Origin: Ochromonas danica
Taxonomy: Eukaryota; Sar; Chrysophyceae; Chromulinales; Chromulinaceae
Assembly: GCA_015146655.1 (NCBI GenBank)
Contig: VKHL01000034.1
Location: 159,897-223,896, forward strand
Direction of reading: 5' to 3'
DNA: 64,000 bases
Positions within the stretch are counted from its first letter, which is position 1, and each line of letters begins with the position of its first letter. Positions 1 through 8,272 of the stretch are shown one piece after another. A program made the position numbers and the translations under genes. The notes beneath the pieces were generated by a model. The model was given only the letters and a program-made list of their open reading frames with translations, did not search any database and had not been told where the DNA came from.

Positions 1-1
1 A

Positions 2-940
2 GGTGAAACACAACCTAAAGGTGGTGGTAATACAGGTGATGGATTAAGTCGTGAAGATATTGTTTCAGAGAAAGCAGCAGAGATTATTAGTCGTATGCCA
101 GAACATTATATTGAAGAAGAATATAAATTAAAGATTAATAAATTAGGTGGATTAACAATACCATTAAATATCTTCTTATTCCAAGAGATACAACGTTTAC
201 AAAATGTCATTTATAAAGTTGAATTTATGTTAAAACAATTACGATTAGCTATTAATGGTGAAGTCGTGATGACAGATCAATTACAACAATGTCTAGATGC
301 TATCTATGAAGCTAAAGTACCTCGTATGTGGTTATTCACTGTAGCAGGTGATGAATTCTCATGGATTTTACCAACACTTGGTTTATGGTTTTCATCTCTA
401 TTACAACGTGATGAACAAGATCGTACCTGGTTATTAACAGGTCGTCCTAATACCTATTGGTTAACAGGATTCTTTAATCCACAAGGTATGTTAACAGCTA
501 TGAAACAAGAAGTTTGTCGTAAACATCAAAAAGATGCTAATAAATGGGCATTAGATGATATCATTTATCATACTGAAGTAACTAATTATGATCGTATTGA
601 ATCTGTTAAATCACCACCTGGTGAAGGATGTTACATTCATGGTCTATTCTTAGAAGGATGTGCATGGTCTAAAGAACATCAACATCTTGTAGAATCAGAA
701 CCAAAAGTTCTCTTTGTACCTTTACCTGTCTTACTTGTCTCAGCAAATCTAAAACAAGATGAGATGAAGAATCGTAAAGATGTCTATGGTGCACAAGGAC
801 CTTATGAATGTCCATGTTATAAATATCGTTCACGTACTGATCGATATTTCATCTTTATGGTCACATTGAAATGTACACAAGAGAAGAATCCTGCTTTCTG
901 GACTTTACGTGCTGTGGGATTGCTATGTAATACTGACTAA
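2..940 (+). CDS. Dynein heavy chain, C-terminal part (partial)
   Basis: This is the last ~312 residues of a dynein heavy chain; the frame is open from base 2, so the gene starts outside the window. It belongs to the AAA+ motor that moves along microtubules. The fragment begins with the GGG...LSRED stretch and runs through the end of the AAA6 region into the C-terminal domain. Seen motifs are WLFTVAGDEFSW, WLTGFFNPQGMLTAMKQE, the GEGCYIHGLFLEGCAW segment and a final YECPCYKY...TLRAVGLL block, all in the usual order. The C-terminal domain is full length, as in axonemal dyneins, so an outer- or inner-arm flagellar chain is likely; which isoform cannot be fixed from this part. No intron is visible here. 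The family assignment is secure, the axonemal role is inferred. Confidence 0.93.
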   Translation, partial: GETQPKGGGNTGDGLSREDIVSEKAAEIISRMPEHYIEEEYKLKINKLGGLTIPLNIFLFQEIQRLQNVIYKVEFMLKQLRLAINGEVVMTDQLQQCLDAIYEAKVPRMWLFTVAGDEFSWILPTLGLWFSSLLQRDEQDRTWLLTGRPNTYWLTGFFNPQGMLTAMKQEVCRKHQKDANKWALDDIIYHTEVTNYDRIESVKSPPGEGCYIHGLFLEGCAWSKEHQHLVESEPKVLFVPLPVLLVSANLKQDEMKNRKDVYGAQGPYECPCYKYRSRTDRYFIFMVTLKCTQEKNPAFWTLRAVGLLCNTD

Positions 941-1323
941 TGAGATGAGATGACAACATGTCTTAGTGACTGACTGTGTTGTGTTGGTCTCATTGTCTAT
1001 GATATGATAAGAATAAGATATGTAGAAGAAGAAGTAGTAGTTAATATGTTAAAGAGTTACTACACTACAAGATGTTAACAGTGTTTGTTATTTATACTAC
1101 TAACACTACCTCACAGTATAGTATCTCTTCTACTGTATATTCAGAGCACAGCATTACTCTAGTAACAGAATGACAGACACACTGTTGTTACATCACACAG
1201 TTACAGTTATACACTGTGATCTGTCACCTCACTACCCATGAATAGTACGACAGAGATATACATAGTACGTACATACCATAAGGCAGTAGTTGAACCAGTT
1301 CTGCACAGTAGCAGAAGGTTAAC
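941..1323. other. Intergenic region between convergent genes
   Basis: It holds the 3' ends of the dynein gene (+) and the PSMG4-like gene (-). It is AT-rich with many short acagt/actgt words. No coding frame or clear motif is seen. Confidence 0.5.
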
Positions 1324-1953
1324 CTAAGCAGTTGTAACTTCAGCAGTGGTTGTAGCAGAAGTAGAAGTAGAGGTGATGGTGGTTAGGTCAGACTGCTTCT
1401 GCTGCTGCTGCTCATCGGGGACAGTCAAGGAGGTACTACTAACACTACTAGTATTAACACCACTAGTATTAGCATGAAGATGAGCATCAAGACGAGGGAA
1501 ATGTTTCTCTAACAACTGATTCACATTCTTCTCCACAAAATGACAAATAGGAGATTGATGATAACTACTAGGTAACTGATCTGATAAGAAGACTTGGATA
1601 CCATATCGTTTAGCTAATCGTCTAGCTAATCCTTCTCCTGCATCATCCCAAGCATCAGTTAGACCACCAGGTCGGGCTAGTAGAGTGGAGGTCATTCCAC
1701 CCATTTCCGTGGAATGCATAGCGACGAGTAATGACTCCAAAGTGGGAGCATCTACTACACCACCTTCTTTGACAGTCGCGCCTAGCCAGAGGATGACTGA
1801 CCCAGCCAAGGTGACCATCCAGACAGACAAGACCTGAGCACTACTAATAGGGAGAGATGGGAAGGTAAAGATAGTATCATCTAAGGGATGGACTGATAGG
1901 GGATCATCTAGATTGTCAGGGATTTTAATTAAATGATGCTCTGTCTGAACCAT
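1324..1953 (-). CDS. Proteasome assembly chaperone 4-like protein (PSMG4/PAC4)
   Basis: A single-exon gene of 209 residues starting at an ATG. Residues ~40-150 match the PAC4 fold family, which with PAC3 helps assemble the 20S proteasome alpha ring in the cytosol. Visible signatures are the VWMVTLAGSVILWLGAT strand pair, a central LLVAMHSTEMGGMTSTLL segment, GLARRLAKRYGIQVFLSDQL, and the closing FVEKNVNQLLEKHFPRL helix. The last ~55 residues are a low-complexity Ser/Thr/Gln tail that the compact animal proteins (~120 residues) lack. An insert after the LWLGAT strand also adds length. No introns are seen. The assignment rests on motif order; sequence divergence is high, as is usual for this family. 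Confidence 0.78.
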   Translation of the reverse strand: MVQTEHHLIKIPDNLDDPLSVHPLDDTIFTFPSLPISSAQVLSVWMVTLAGSVILWLGATVKEGGVVDAPTLESLLVAMHSTEMGGMTSTLLARPGGLTDAWDDAGEGLARRLAKRYGIQVFLSDQLPSSYHQSPICHFVEKNVNQLLEKHFPRLDAHLHANTSGVNTSSVSSTSLTVPDEQQQQKQSDLTTITSTSTSATTTAEVTTA

Positions 1954-2291
1954 TGTAGCAATGACCTTCTACACATGCAAAGGGTTAGTCTAACCAAGCA
2001 GTCAGAAAATTGAGTAAATCCTTAATATGCTTTTATGTATTTGCTTAACTCGGATACAACACGTTGTTTGTTCGATAATGACGTAGTGGTGCAAGATGGG
2101 AGGTTGACAAGGCAATATAATGACTTATAACTCATAAATTACACCTTTTCCACAGTGTGCTTCAAATGGAATATCAGTGAGATAGATCAGAGATGGTCAT
2201 AATTGAATAGTCCTCTACTTGAAGACTGTGCTTTGCTTCTTTCTTAGACGACTAATTCTCTTCTTCTTTATCTTATATTGATAAAATCAAT
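1954..2291. promoter_or_regulatory. Divergent intergenic region (PSMG4-like / aldo-keto reductase)
   Basis: These ~340 bases separate two divergently transcribed start codons and must carry both promoters. They are AT-rich. No TATA box or known operator stands out. Confidence 0.4.
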
Positions 2292-3507
2292 ATGGCTGGA
2301 CTTCTTTCTCAACGTCGACTTGGATCACAAGGTCTTGTTGTTTCCGCACAAGGATTGTAAGAAACACAACACAACAATACTATACTATTGTACTACTATA
2401 CCATACTACCTCACTGTACCATACCATACCATATCATATCATATCATACCATATCATATCATACCACTACTCCCACTTCCACTCCCTTGATAGCGAGCGT
2501 TGCCTCACATTACTGCTGTGTCTTGATTGTTGTTGACTAGAGGATGCATGGGCATGACTGCCTTCTATGGTGGCTTTGATCGTGAAGCACAAGAACCAGA
2601 ATCACTTCGTACTATAGCCAAAGCTGTAGAACTTGGCATTACCTTCCTCGACACTGCCTGGATCTATCAAAACTATTCCAATGGTAAACTCTATACTAAT
2701 GAAGAACTTGTTGGTAAAGCGATTGCTATACATGGTCGTGAGAAGTTCATCATTGCGACCAAGTTTGGTATTGCTGTGGATAGTCATGGTGTTCGTAGCT
2801 TTTCAGGGAAGGAAGAAGTCATTCGTTCTCAATTAGCTGACTCTCTTCATCGTCTAGGAACTGACTATATTGATCTCTATTATATGCATCGTATGGATCC
2901 TACCACACCCATTGAAGAGACTATGATGGTATTAAAGTCATTAGTCGAAGAAGGAAAGATTCGTTATATTGGTTTATCAGAATGTACACCAAATGAATTA
3001 CGTCGTGCACATGCTGTACATCCTATTACAGCCATTCAAATGGAATGGAGTTTACAAAGTCGTGATATTGAAGAAAGTGTTGTACCCACAGCACGTGAAC
3101 TAGGTGTTGGTATTGTAGCTTACTCTCCATTGGGGAGAGGATTCTTAGCTGATCTAGCTACATTTGATAACCTTGTCGAGACGGACTCTCGTCGTTCACG
3201 TCCTCGCTTTGCAGGTGAGAATCTTGATGAGAACAGAAAGCGTGTGGCTCGTTTCTATCAGTTAGCAAGGGAGAAAGGTTGTACCCCTGCTCAATTGGCC
3301 TTGGCTTGGGTGCATAGTCGAGGAGAAGATGTCTTCCCTATCCCTGGCACTAAGTCTCCCAATCGATTAGAAGAGAATGTCAAAGCATTCATTGAGGTGT
3401 TGCCCAAACTAACTGTAGAGGATCTCGCGGAAGTTGAGAACTCCATTGAGACTTTAGTAGGCAATCGTTATGACGACAATGCGGGACAATTCAATTCTCG
3501 TCTGTAA
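2292..3507 (+). CDS. Aldo/keto reductase, two exons
   Basis: The exons are 2292..2356 and 2541..3507, giving 343 residues. The ATG exon encodes a short LSQRRLGSQGLVVSAQG strand that joins in frame across a 184-base GT-AG intron to LGCMGMTAFYGG, restoring the normal N-terminus of the family. The enzyme is an NADPH-dependent (beta/alpha)8-barrel oxidoreductase that reduces aldehydes or ketones. The catalytic tetrad is visible: Asp in FLDTAWIY, Tyr in the same segment, Lys in IIATKFG and His in YYMHRMDP. The cofactor end is also present (VAYSPLGRGFL, FPIPGTKSPNRLEEN). It most resembles the plant/bacterial AKR13-type subgroup; the natural substrate is unknown. The intron is full of ccatatcat-type short repeats. 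Confidence 0.93.
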
Positions 3508-3548
3508 TGGATTGAAATGTGATCATCCTGTTTGGCGTGTAATAACGA

Positions 3549-3658
3549 GTCATTCATTTTTGGTAATCTAACAAGAGGTACAAGAGTACAGACAGATAGT
3601 GTTTAGGCTTTTTTCTGTTTTGTTCTGCTGCCAAAATTTCATCGGAAAGAATAATCCG
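3549..3658. repeat. ~100-bp direct repeat, left copy
   Basis: The segment containing taatctaacaagaggtacaa and ending in a tttcatcgg..aataat block recurs at 5375..5482 with clear similarity by eye. The two copies flank the first coiled-coil gene. This one lies in the 3' region of the aldo/keto reductase gene. Confidence 0.75.
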
Positions 3659-3815
3659 TGGAACTGGAAGATACTACTGATAGTGGAGCACCATAATCAT
3701 TGGAACGAGAAGAGGAAGAAGGTGGTGGGGGAATATGGTTCGTCATAGATCAGTTTCCTTTGTTCACAAACGTGGATTCCGCCGTATCATTCCATGGAAT
3801 ACCCCGCTCTCTCTC
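3659..3815 (-). pseudogene. REV1 5'-end fragment, copy 1 (decayed)
   Basis: On the - strand this repeats the start of the REV1 gene (true copy around 7665..7825), including the region of the MMSHIPPPPSSSSRS start. A shared 20-base core is gaacgagaagaggaagaagg, followed by the ccgcc..ttccatggaata stretch. It is cut off from any polymerase domain and sits directly upstream of the first coiled-coil gene. A third version lies at 15300..15545. Confidence 0.8.
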
Positions 3816-3887
3816 ACGGCGCCCTCCTCTGTTGTGGGCCAAATCCTCACAAACAAATAGACGACAACAAGCAACATCATCAACATC

Positions 3888-5312
3888 ATGGTATTACTAG
3901 GATTACTTAATGACCTCCTGGAAGAGCTACAGGCTGAATTTAGATTCGTTGTCTACCTCATCCAATGCTTTATAAAATTATTTTATTCTGTGTTTTCCTA
4001 TTTGATGGAAGTGACAGAAAAGGTCATTTCGATTTTAGAGAAGAAAGATGAAGCAGAAGAAGAAGTGAGAAGGAGTGAAGAAATAAGAAGAATACAAGAC
4101 GAAAAAGATCGTTTTGTGATAGAGGAGGTGATGTCTGACCTTCTGGATGCCGTTTTGGAAACAAGATACATGGAAGCAGAACGAAGAGCAGAAGAAACAA
4201 CCAATCAATTGCAGCAGGCCCTTACGGCAAGAGCGGTTGAATGCACTGAGCGAATGGAAGCGAAACAAAGAGCAGAAGAGCTCAGCATTCAGCTGCAGCA
4301 AGCGCTTGAAGCCAGAGATGCTGAGAAGACTGCACGAGAAGAGGCTGAACGAAGGGTGAACGAAACAGCCAATCAGCTTCAGGAAGTGCTTGCAGCTGGA
4401 GAGGCTGAACTAAGAACGTGCGTTGAGGTGGAAATGAAGGTGGATAAACCGACCAATCAGCTGCGGCAAACCCTTGCGGCTGGTGAAATATCAGCTGCGG
4501 CAAAAAGGAAACGAAACAAAGTAGAAAAGAAGGCAGAAGAAGCCAATACTCAGCGGCAGCAGGCTCTTGCTGCCAGAGAGTCTGAAGAGAAAACTCGAAG
4601 CAAAGTAGAACCAATAGAGGAGGGAATTATCGTTAATCTAGTGCAAGTAGAGGACCACGCTGTAGTAGAGGAGGTAGTGTCTGATCCAGTGATTGCAGTC
4701 TTAGAAGCAAACCATGTTGAAGCGGAACGAACAATCAGCTATCTACAACAAGCAATTACTGCCAGAGATTTTGAGAAGACTGCACGAGTAGAAGCGGAAC
4801 GAATCAATCAACTGCAACAGACGCCTTGTGCAAGATCACCGACCACCGGCAACGCAGGGAGCTCTACTGACGATATCATTCCCCACCCCATTCCTGCTGA
4901 GGTGGTCGCTGAAAGAGCTCAATTCAGCGAGGTTTCCTCAGTCTTCGAGGGAATGTTGGTGGAGCAGAAGTTCGGCAGCACATCTTCGTACAACTCCAAG
5001 TTTATTTGGATTAACCTCAAGTTGCGAAAATTCTGTGTATCTGACCATAACTCTCACCTTCGCTCTCACAAGCAGGCATCACTCGCGGATATCTCAGGTT
5101 TACTGCCTGGAGCTCCACGCAAGTACAAGGGGTGTCGCGGACCTGATGGCAAACATATCCGTTTGGATCCTTCCCTGTGCTTGACCATTAGGTTTAACAA
5201 TGGTGGAGATGTGGACCTGAAGTTCCCAACTTCCAGTGAACGTGACCTCTGGAAGAACGTTTTGGATCGTATTCTTTTTCGAACAGAAGGAGTTGGAGAG
5301 GCTGCCGAATAA
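3888..5312 (+). CDS. Coiled-coil protein with C-terminal PH-like domain
   Basis: A single-exon frame of 474 residues from an ATG; I know no named family for the whole protein. Residues 1-50 are hydrophobic/amphipathic (LLNDLLEEL, then a strongly hydrophobic segment around FVVYLIQCFIKLFYSVF) and could bind or enter a membrane. Residues ~55-320 are a charged Ala/Glu/Gln/Arg coiled coil with degenerate ~28-residue repeats. Residues ~350-465 resemble a pleckstrin-homology fold: FEGMLVEQKFG at the start, FIWINLKLRKFCVSD in the middle and a final helix ERDLWKNVLDRIL. The first ~125 codons and the bases just before the ATG (from ~3852) are almost identical to those of the gene at 15724, whose C-terminus is unrelated. 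A membrane-attached scaffold that reads phosphoinositides is possible but speculative. Confidence 0.8.
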   Translation: MVLLGLLNDLLEELQAEFRFVVYLIQCFIKLFYSVFSYLMEVTEKVISILEKKDEAEEEVRRSEEIRRIQDEKDRFVIEEVMSDLLDAVLETRYMEAERRAEETTNQLQQALTARAVECTERMEAKQRAEELSIQLQQALEARDAEKTAREEAERRVNETANQLQEVLAAGEAELRTCVEVEMKVDKPTNQLRQTLAAGEISAAAKRKRNKVEKKAEEANTQRQQALAARESEEKTRSKVEPIEEGIIVNLVQVEDHAVVEEVVSDPVIAVLEANHVEAERTISYLQQAITARDFEKTARVEAERINQLQQTPCARSPTTGNAGSSTDDIIPHPIPAEVVAERAQFSEVSSVFEGMLVEQKFGSTSSYNSKFIWINLKLRKFCVSDHNSHLRSHKQASLADISGLLPGAPRKYKGCRGPDGKHIRLDPSLCLTIRFNNGGDVDLKFPTSSERDLWKNVLDRILFRTEGVGEAAE

Positions 5313-5374
5313 TGGACAGTTTTTGAATCTTTCTCAAAACAAGTCATTTTGCGATCGCAAATCATCATCAAATC

Positions 5375-5482
5375 AAGTCCTTTTTGAGTTAATCTAACAA
5401 GAGGTACAAGTGTACAGAGAGATTGTATTGAGGTTTTGTCTCGCTCCATTGTAAAAGTTTCATCGAGAGGAATAATTCATAC
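5375..5482. repeat. ~100-bp direct repeat, right copy
   Basis: This is the partner of 3549..3658 and lies just after the stop codon of the first coiled-coil gene. It shares the taatctaacaagaggtacaa core and the trailing tttcatcg block. Confidence 0.75.
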
Positions 5483-5669
5483 CAATGTTAGTGGGAATTG
5501 CTCTGTGAACTATCCACACTTGCATTGGAGAGCTTAGACATCTACAGTAACTCTTTAATTGACTTTTTCAACAATTGTCCAAACAATTGTAGAAAATGGC
5601 GAAAGTGTGAGAAATCGGTTATAATATCACCAAACCATAAAGTCTGCACAGAGAAGAACATCGTCACCA

Positions 5670-7751
5670 TTATGAATGTCGACTGCGTTTGGCTTGGCGC
5701 AATACTATAAGTTGTTCTTGACGGATTGATTCAGGCAGAGAGTCCCAGACAGTGCGATCGACTTCCTCCAAGAGCTCCTCTTCTTCTTCCTTCTTCTTCT
5801 TGTTTGCTGTCATTCCTATTCCGCCACCAAAAAAGGTTCTTTTTGGTTGTTGTTTCGGTTGCTCATGCTTCTTCATTGTCTCTTTCTCTTGTAATGTTGG
5901 CTGATTGGAAGACTGTGCTGCTGGCTGGAAGAAGTTTGCAATAGTACTCCTCTTGACCACTGATTTCGATGATTGCGGTGGGGGACAAGAGATTCTATTA
6001 GTGGTAAGACTGGAGGAAGTAGGAGCATTTTCAGCAACAGTCACAGCAATAGGAAGAGGTTCTGGGGAGGCAGGAGGGTTTGCTGGGCTAGACCGACAGT
6101 CATCCTCGTGGAGCAGGTCAACCATAGTGGAAGTGTTAAGAGGACGAGTGAATGAGAGGATTGACCTTTGCTGTCCCGTGCTCCCTTCTCTTCTATTATT
6201 GCCTGTTCTATCAATGCTTGTTGACATAGCTATATCACCGTCACCGTAACTATCTTCATCACTTCCCACAACATTCCCTCCATCCTCCCCTTCTTCTTCC
6301 TCCTCTTCCCAAAGCTCCTTCGCTTCTTCTTCATCATACTGCAACTTCTTCAAATGAATCCCTAATCCTCTCAATTCATCTGGTCTCAGCCCCATCTGCT
6401 TATAAAGTACCAAGACATGTTGCCACAATTCAATAGCAAACTTCAATCTTCGCGCGAGATTGACAGTGCGAGAGAGATCCTCGCAACGCCCACAACCCAA
6501 GAACTTCTCCGGCTCTCCCTCATAGAGTCTTCGCTTGGCATGTAAAGTGATTTGAAAGGCGCTATATCCAGTCTTTACGAGACGACCGACTACTTCTTCG
6601 CTCAACTCCTTTAAGAATGTCCGTACTTCCTCTTCTCGTTGAAATCGAATTCCCCAATTTATATCCACACCTAATGACTGTCTTGGTGGATTGCATAATA
6701 CACGATCATCCATACCATGGGCATAATGATATAACGTCTCTCCAGTCTTCTCTCCAACAAGCTGTTGCAAGGAATGCAAAGAAACCCTTCGCAGGTCACC
6801 ACAAGTAGTTAGACCAGCTTTCTTGCATTTCTCCGTAATAGAATGACCAAAGCCAGGCAAAGAAGAGATAGGCAGGACAGCGAGCAATCCTTTCTCATTG
6901 TCTAAGGCATCTTCCAAGCAGAGGTAGTGACTGCCATTGGGCTTTGCTTGCTGAGTGGCTAACCTCGCCAGGAGAAGATTCTTGCCGATACCTATTGAAG
7001 CACAGCATTGGGTAGCCTTATAGATAGCAGCTCGGATCTCTTCCGCTACTTCTAAAGCCACTGATCGAAGTGAGGAAGAAGTGCCTCTAGCAAGAGGTGG
7101 GGAAGGTCGAAGTAACCTCTTCCTCACCTCTTCTGTGAGGTCAAGATAACCTTCATCGCACGAGACAGCTTGGACGAAGTTGGCATACCTCAAGAAGAGG
7201 CGATAAAGCTGCTTAGAAACCATGTCATAGTCCTCGAAGGAATAGGGTAATACGACAAGGTCGGGGATGGAAGAGCGAGCATTACCTAGAAACATGCCAT
7301 TGCGAAGACCTCGCTTGCGCGCTTCATAGTTACAAGAGGCGATCTCGGAAGAAGAGTAGAAGGTAGTGGAGGAAGAAGAGGAGTTGGAACCGCGACCTCC
7401 ATGTCCCTGTCCATGAGCTACAACGACAGGCTTGTCCAGGAGGTCGGGTCGCTGTCTCTGACTCACTGAGGCGAAGAAGCAGTCCATGTCCACGTGCATT
7501 ACTGTACGATAAGGGTCGTCTAGAGATGCGCGACGATAACGTTGTGGTGCAGCAGCCATGCCACGGGCGACCAGGTCTGCCAGCTCGCTCTTCCAAGTGC
7601 TGAGATGGTGCAGACGCGAGGAAGCAAAGAAGTTTCGTATAAAGCCTGGAGATGTCGATGTCAAGGCGGAACTGGAAGATACAGGCAGTGGAACATCATA
7701 ATCAGTGGAACGAGAAGAGGAAGAAGGTGGTGGGGGAATATGGCTCATCAT
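5670..7751 (-). CDS. REV1: REV1-like Y-family DNA polymerase (deoxycytidyl transferase)
   Basis: This single-exon gene encodes ~693 residues when started at the first in-frame ATG (7751). REV1 inserts dCMP opposite lesions and organises translesion synthesis in the nucleus. The order fits REV1: a short N-terminal GFIRNFFASSRLHHLSTWKS block, the palm motif HVDMDCFFAS with catalytic Asp residues, IASCNYEARKRGLRNGMF, the second catalytic motif SCDEGYLD, ASIGIGKNLLLARLAT, the helix-hairpin-helix LPGFGHSITEKC, and the little-finger domain ending in LRGLGIHLKKL. Two PIP-box-like motifs (QRSILSFTRP, STIANFFQP) and a ubiquitin-binding UBM-like motif (LPESIRQEQL) lie in the tail. No BRCT domain is seen upstream; it may have been lost or lie on an unseen exon. 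The frame stays open upstream of the ATG to 7931, but without another ATG. Confidence 0.93.
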   Translation of the reverse strand: MMSHIPPPPSSSSRSTDYDVPLPVSSSSALTSTSPGFIRNFFASSRLHHLSTWKSELADLVARGMAAAPQRYRRASLDDPYRTVMHVDMDCFFASVSQRQRPDLLDKPVVVAHGQGHGGRGSNSSSSSTTFYSSSEIASCNYEARKRGLRNGMFLGNARSSIPDLVVLPYSFEDYDMVSKQLYRLFLRYANFVQAVSCDEGYLDLTEEVRKRLLRPSPPLARGTSSSLRSVALEVAEEIRAAIYKATQCCASIGIGKNLLLARLATQQAKPNGSHYLCLEDALDNEKGLLAVLPISSLPGFGHSITEKCKKAGLTTCGDLRRVSLHSLQQLVGEKTGETLYHYAHGMDDRVLCNPPRQSLGVDINWGIRFQREEEVRTFLKELSEEVVGRLVKTGYSAFQITLHAKRRLYEGEPEKFLGCGRCEDLSRTVNLARRLKFAIELWQHVLVLYKQMGLRPDELRGLGIHLKKLQYDEEEAKELWEEEEEEGEDGGNVVGSDEDSYGDGDIAMSTSIDRTGNNRREGSTGQQRSILSFTRPLNTSTMVDLLHEDDCRSSPANPPASPEPLPIAVTVAENAPTSSSLTTNRISCPPPQSSKSVVKRSTIANFFQPAAQSSNQPTLQEKETMKKHEQPKQQPKRTFFGGGIGMTANKKKKEEEEELLEEVDRTVWDSLPESIRQEQLIVLRQAKRSRHS

Positions 7752-8004
7752 AGAACATGGTTTGGTAATTTCCCTTTGTTCACAAAATCGTGGATTCCGC
7801 CATGTCCTTCCATGGAATATCTCTTTGCGGGACAGTTCCCAATTCCGGAATTCCGAACTTGCGAAACTGCAGAACACCCCCAACAGGCGCAACGTCAGCA
7901 GCAGACCCACAACTTTACACTTGACACCCAAAAGAAAGGATGATGAAGAAAGGAAACCGTCGAAGTGGCAGTTGAAATGAGCTTGCTGTTCCGTAAGGGG
8001 GTAA

Positions 8005-8076
8005 GGTGGGTTTTTACTTCAAAATAGTTGGTTTTGGAATTCGCCAAAACTAACTATTTTGAAGTAAAAACCCACC
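8005..8076. repeat. 33-bp inverted repeat (hairpin)
   Basis: The arms are 8005..8037 and 8044..8076, separated by 6 bases (aattcg), and differ at one position. They lie between the divergent REV1 and myotubularin genes. They could be a promoter cruciform, a UTR hairpin or the remnant of a fold-back element. Confidence 0.95.
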
Positions 8077-8163
8077 TCCCCACCTTCAGGAGGTGCCCCC
8101 TGAAGATCTCGTTCTCTGTTCTCTTGCCCTTGTTCATCATCGCTGATGATCACCATCACCAAC

Positions 8164-8182
8164 AACCTCATCATCATCAACC

Positions 8183-8215
<33 letters not shown>

Positions 8216-8217
8216 CA
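8164..8217. repeat. (CAT)n trinucleotide repeat
   Basis: An interrupted (catcat)n run lies about 60 bases before the myotubularin start codon, in the probable 5' UTR or promoter. Confidence 0.95.
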
Positions 8218-8272
8218 TCCATCCTATCTTACTCTTATCTTTGCTGTATTATATATAGTCCAATTTTACACT

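Noticed and set aside
7752-7931. Upstream extension of REV1 beginning with a hydrophobic signal-like stretch
   Set aside because: The extension has no ATG and a secretory signal makes no sense for a nuclear polymerase; it is more likely 5' untranslated sequence.
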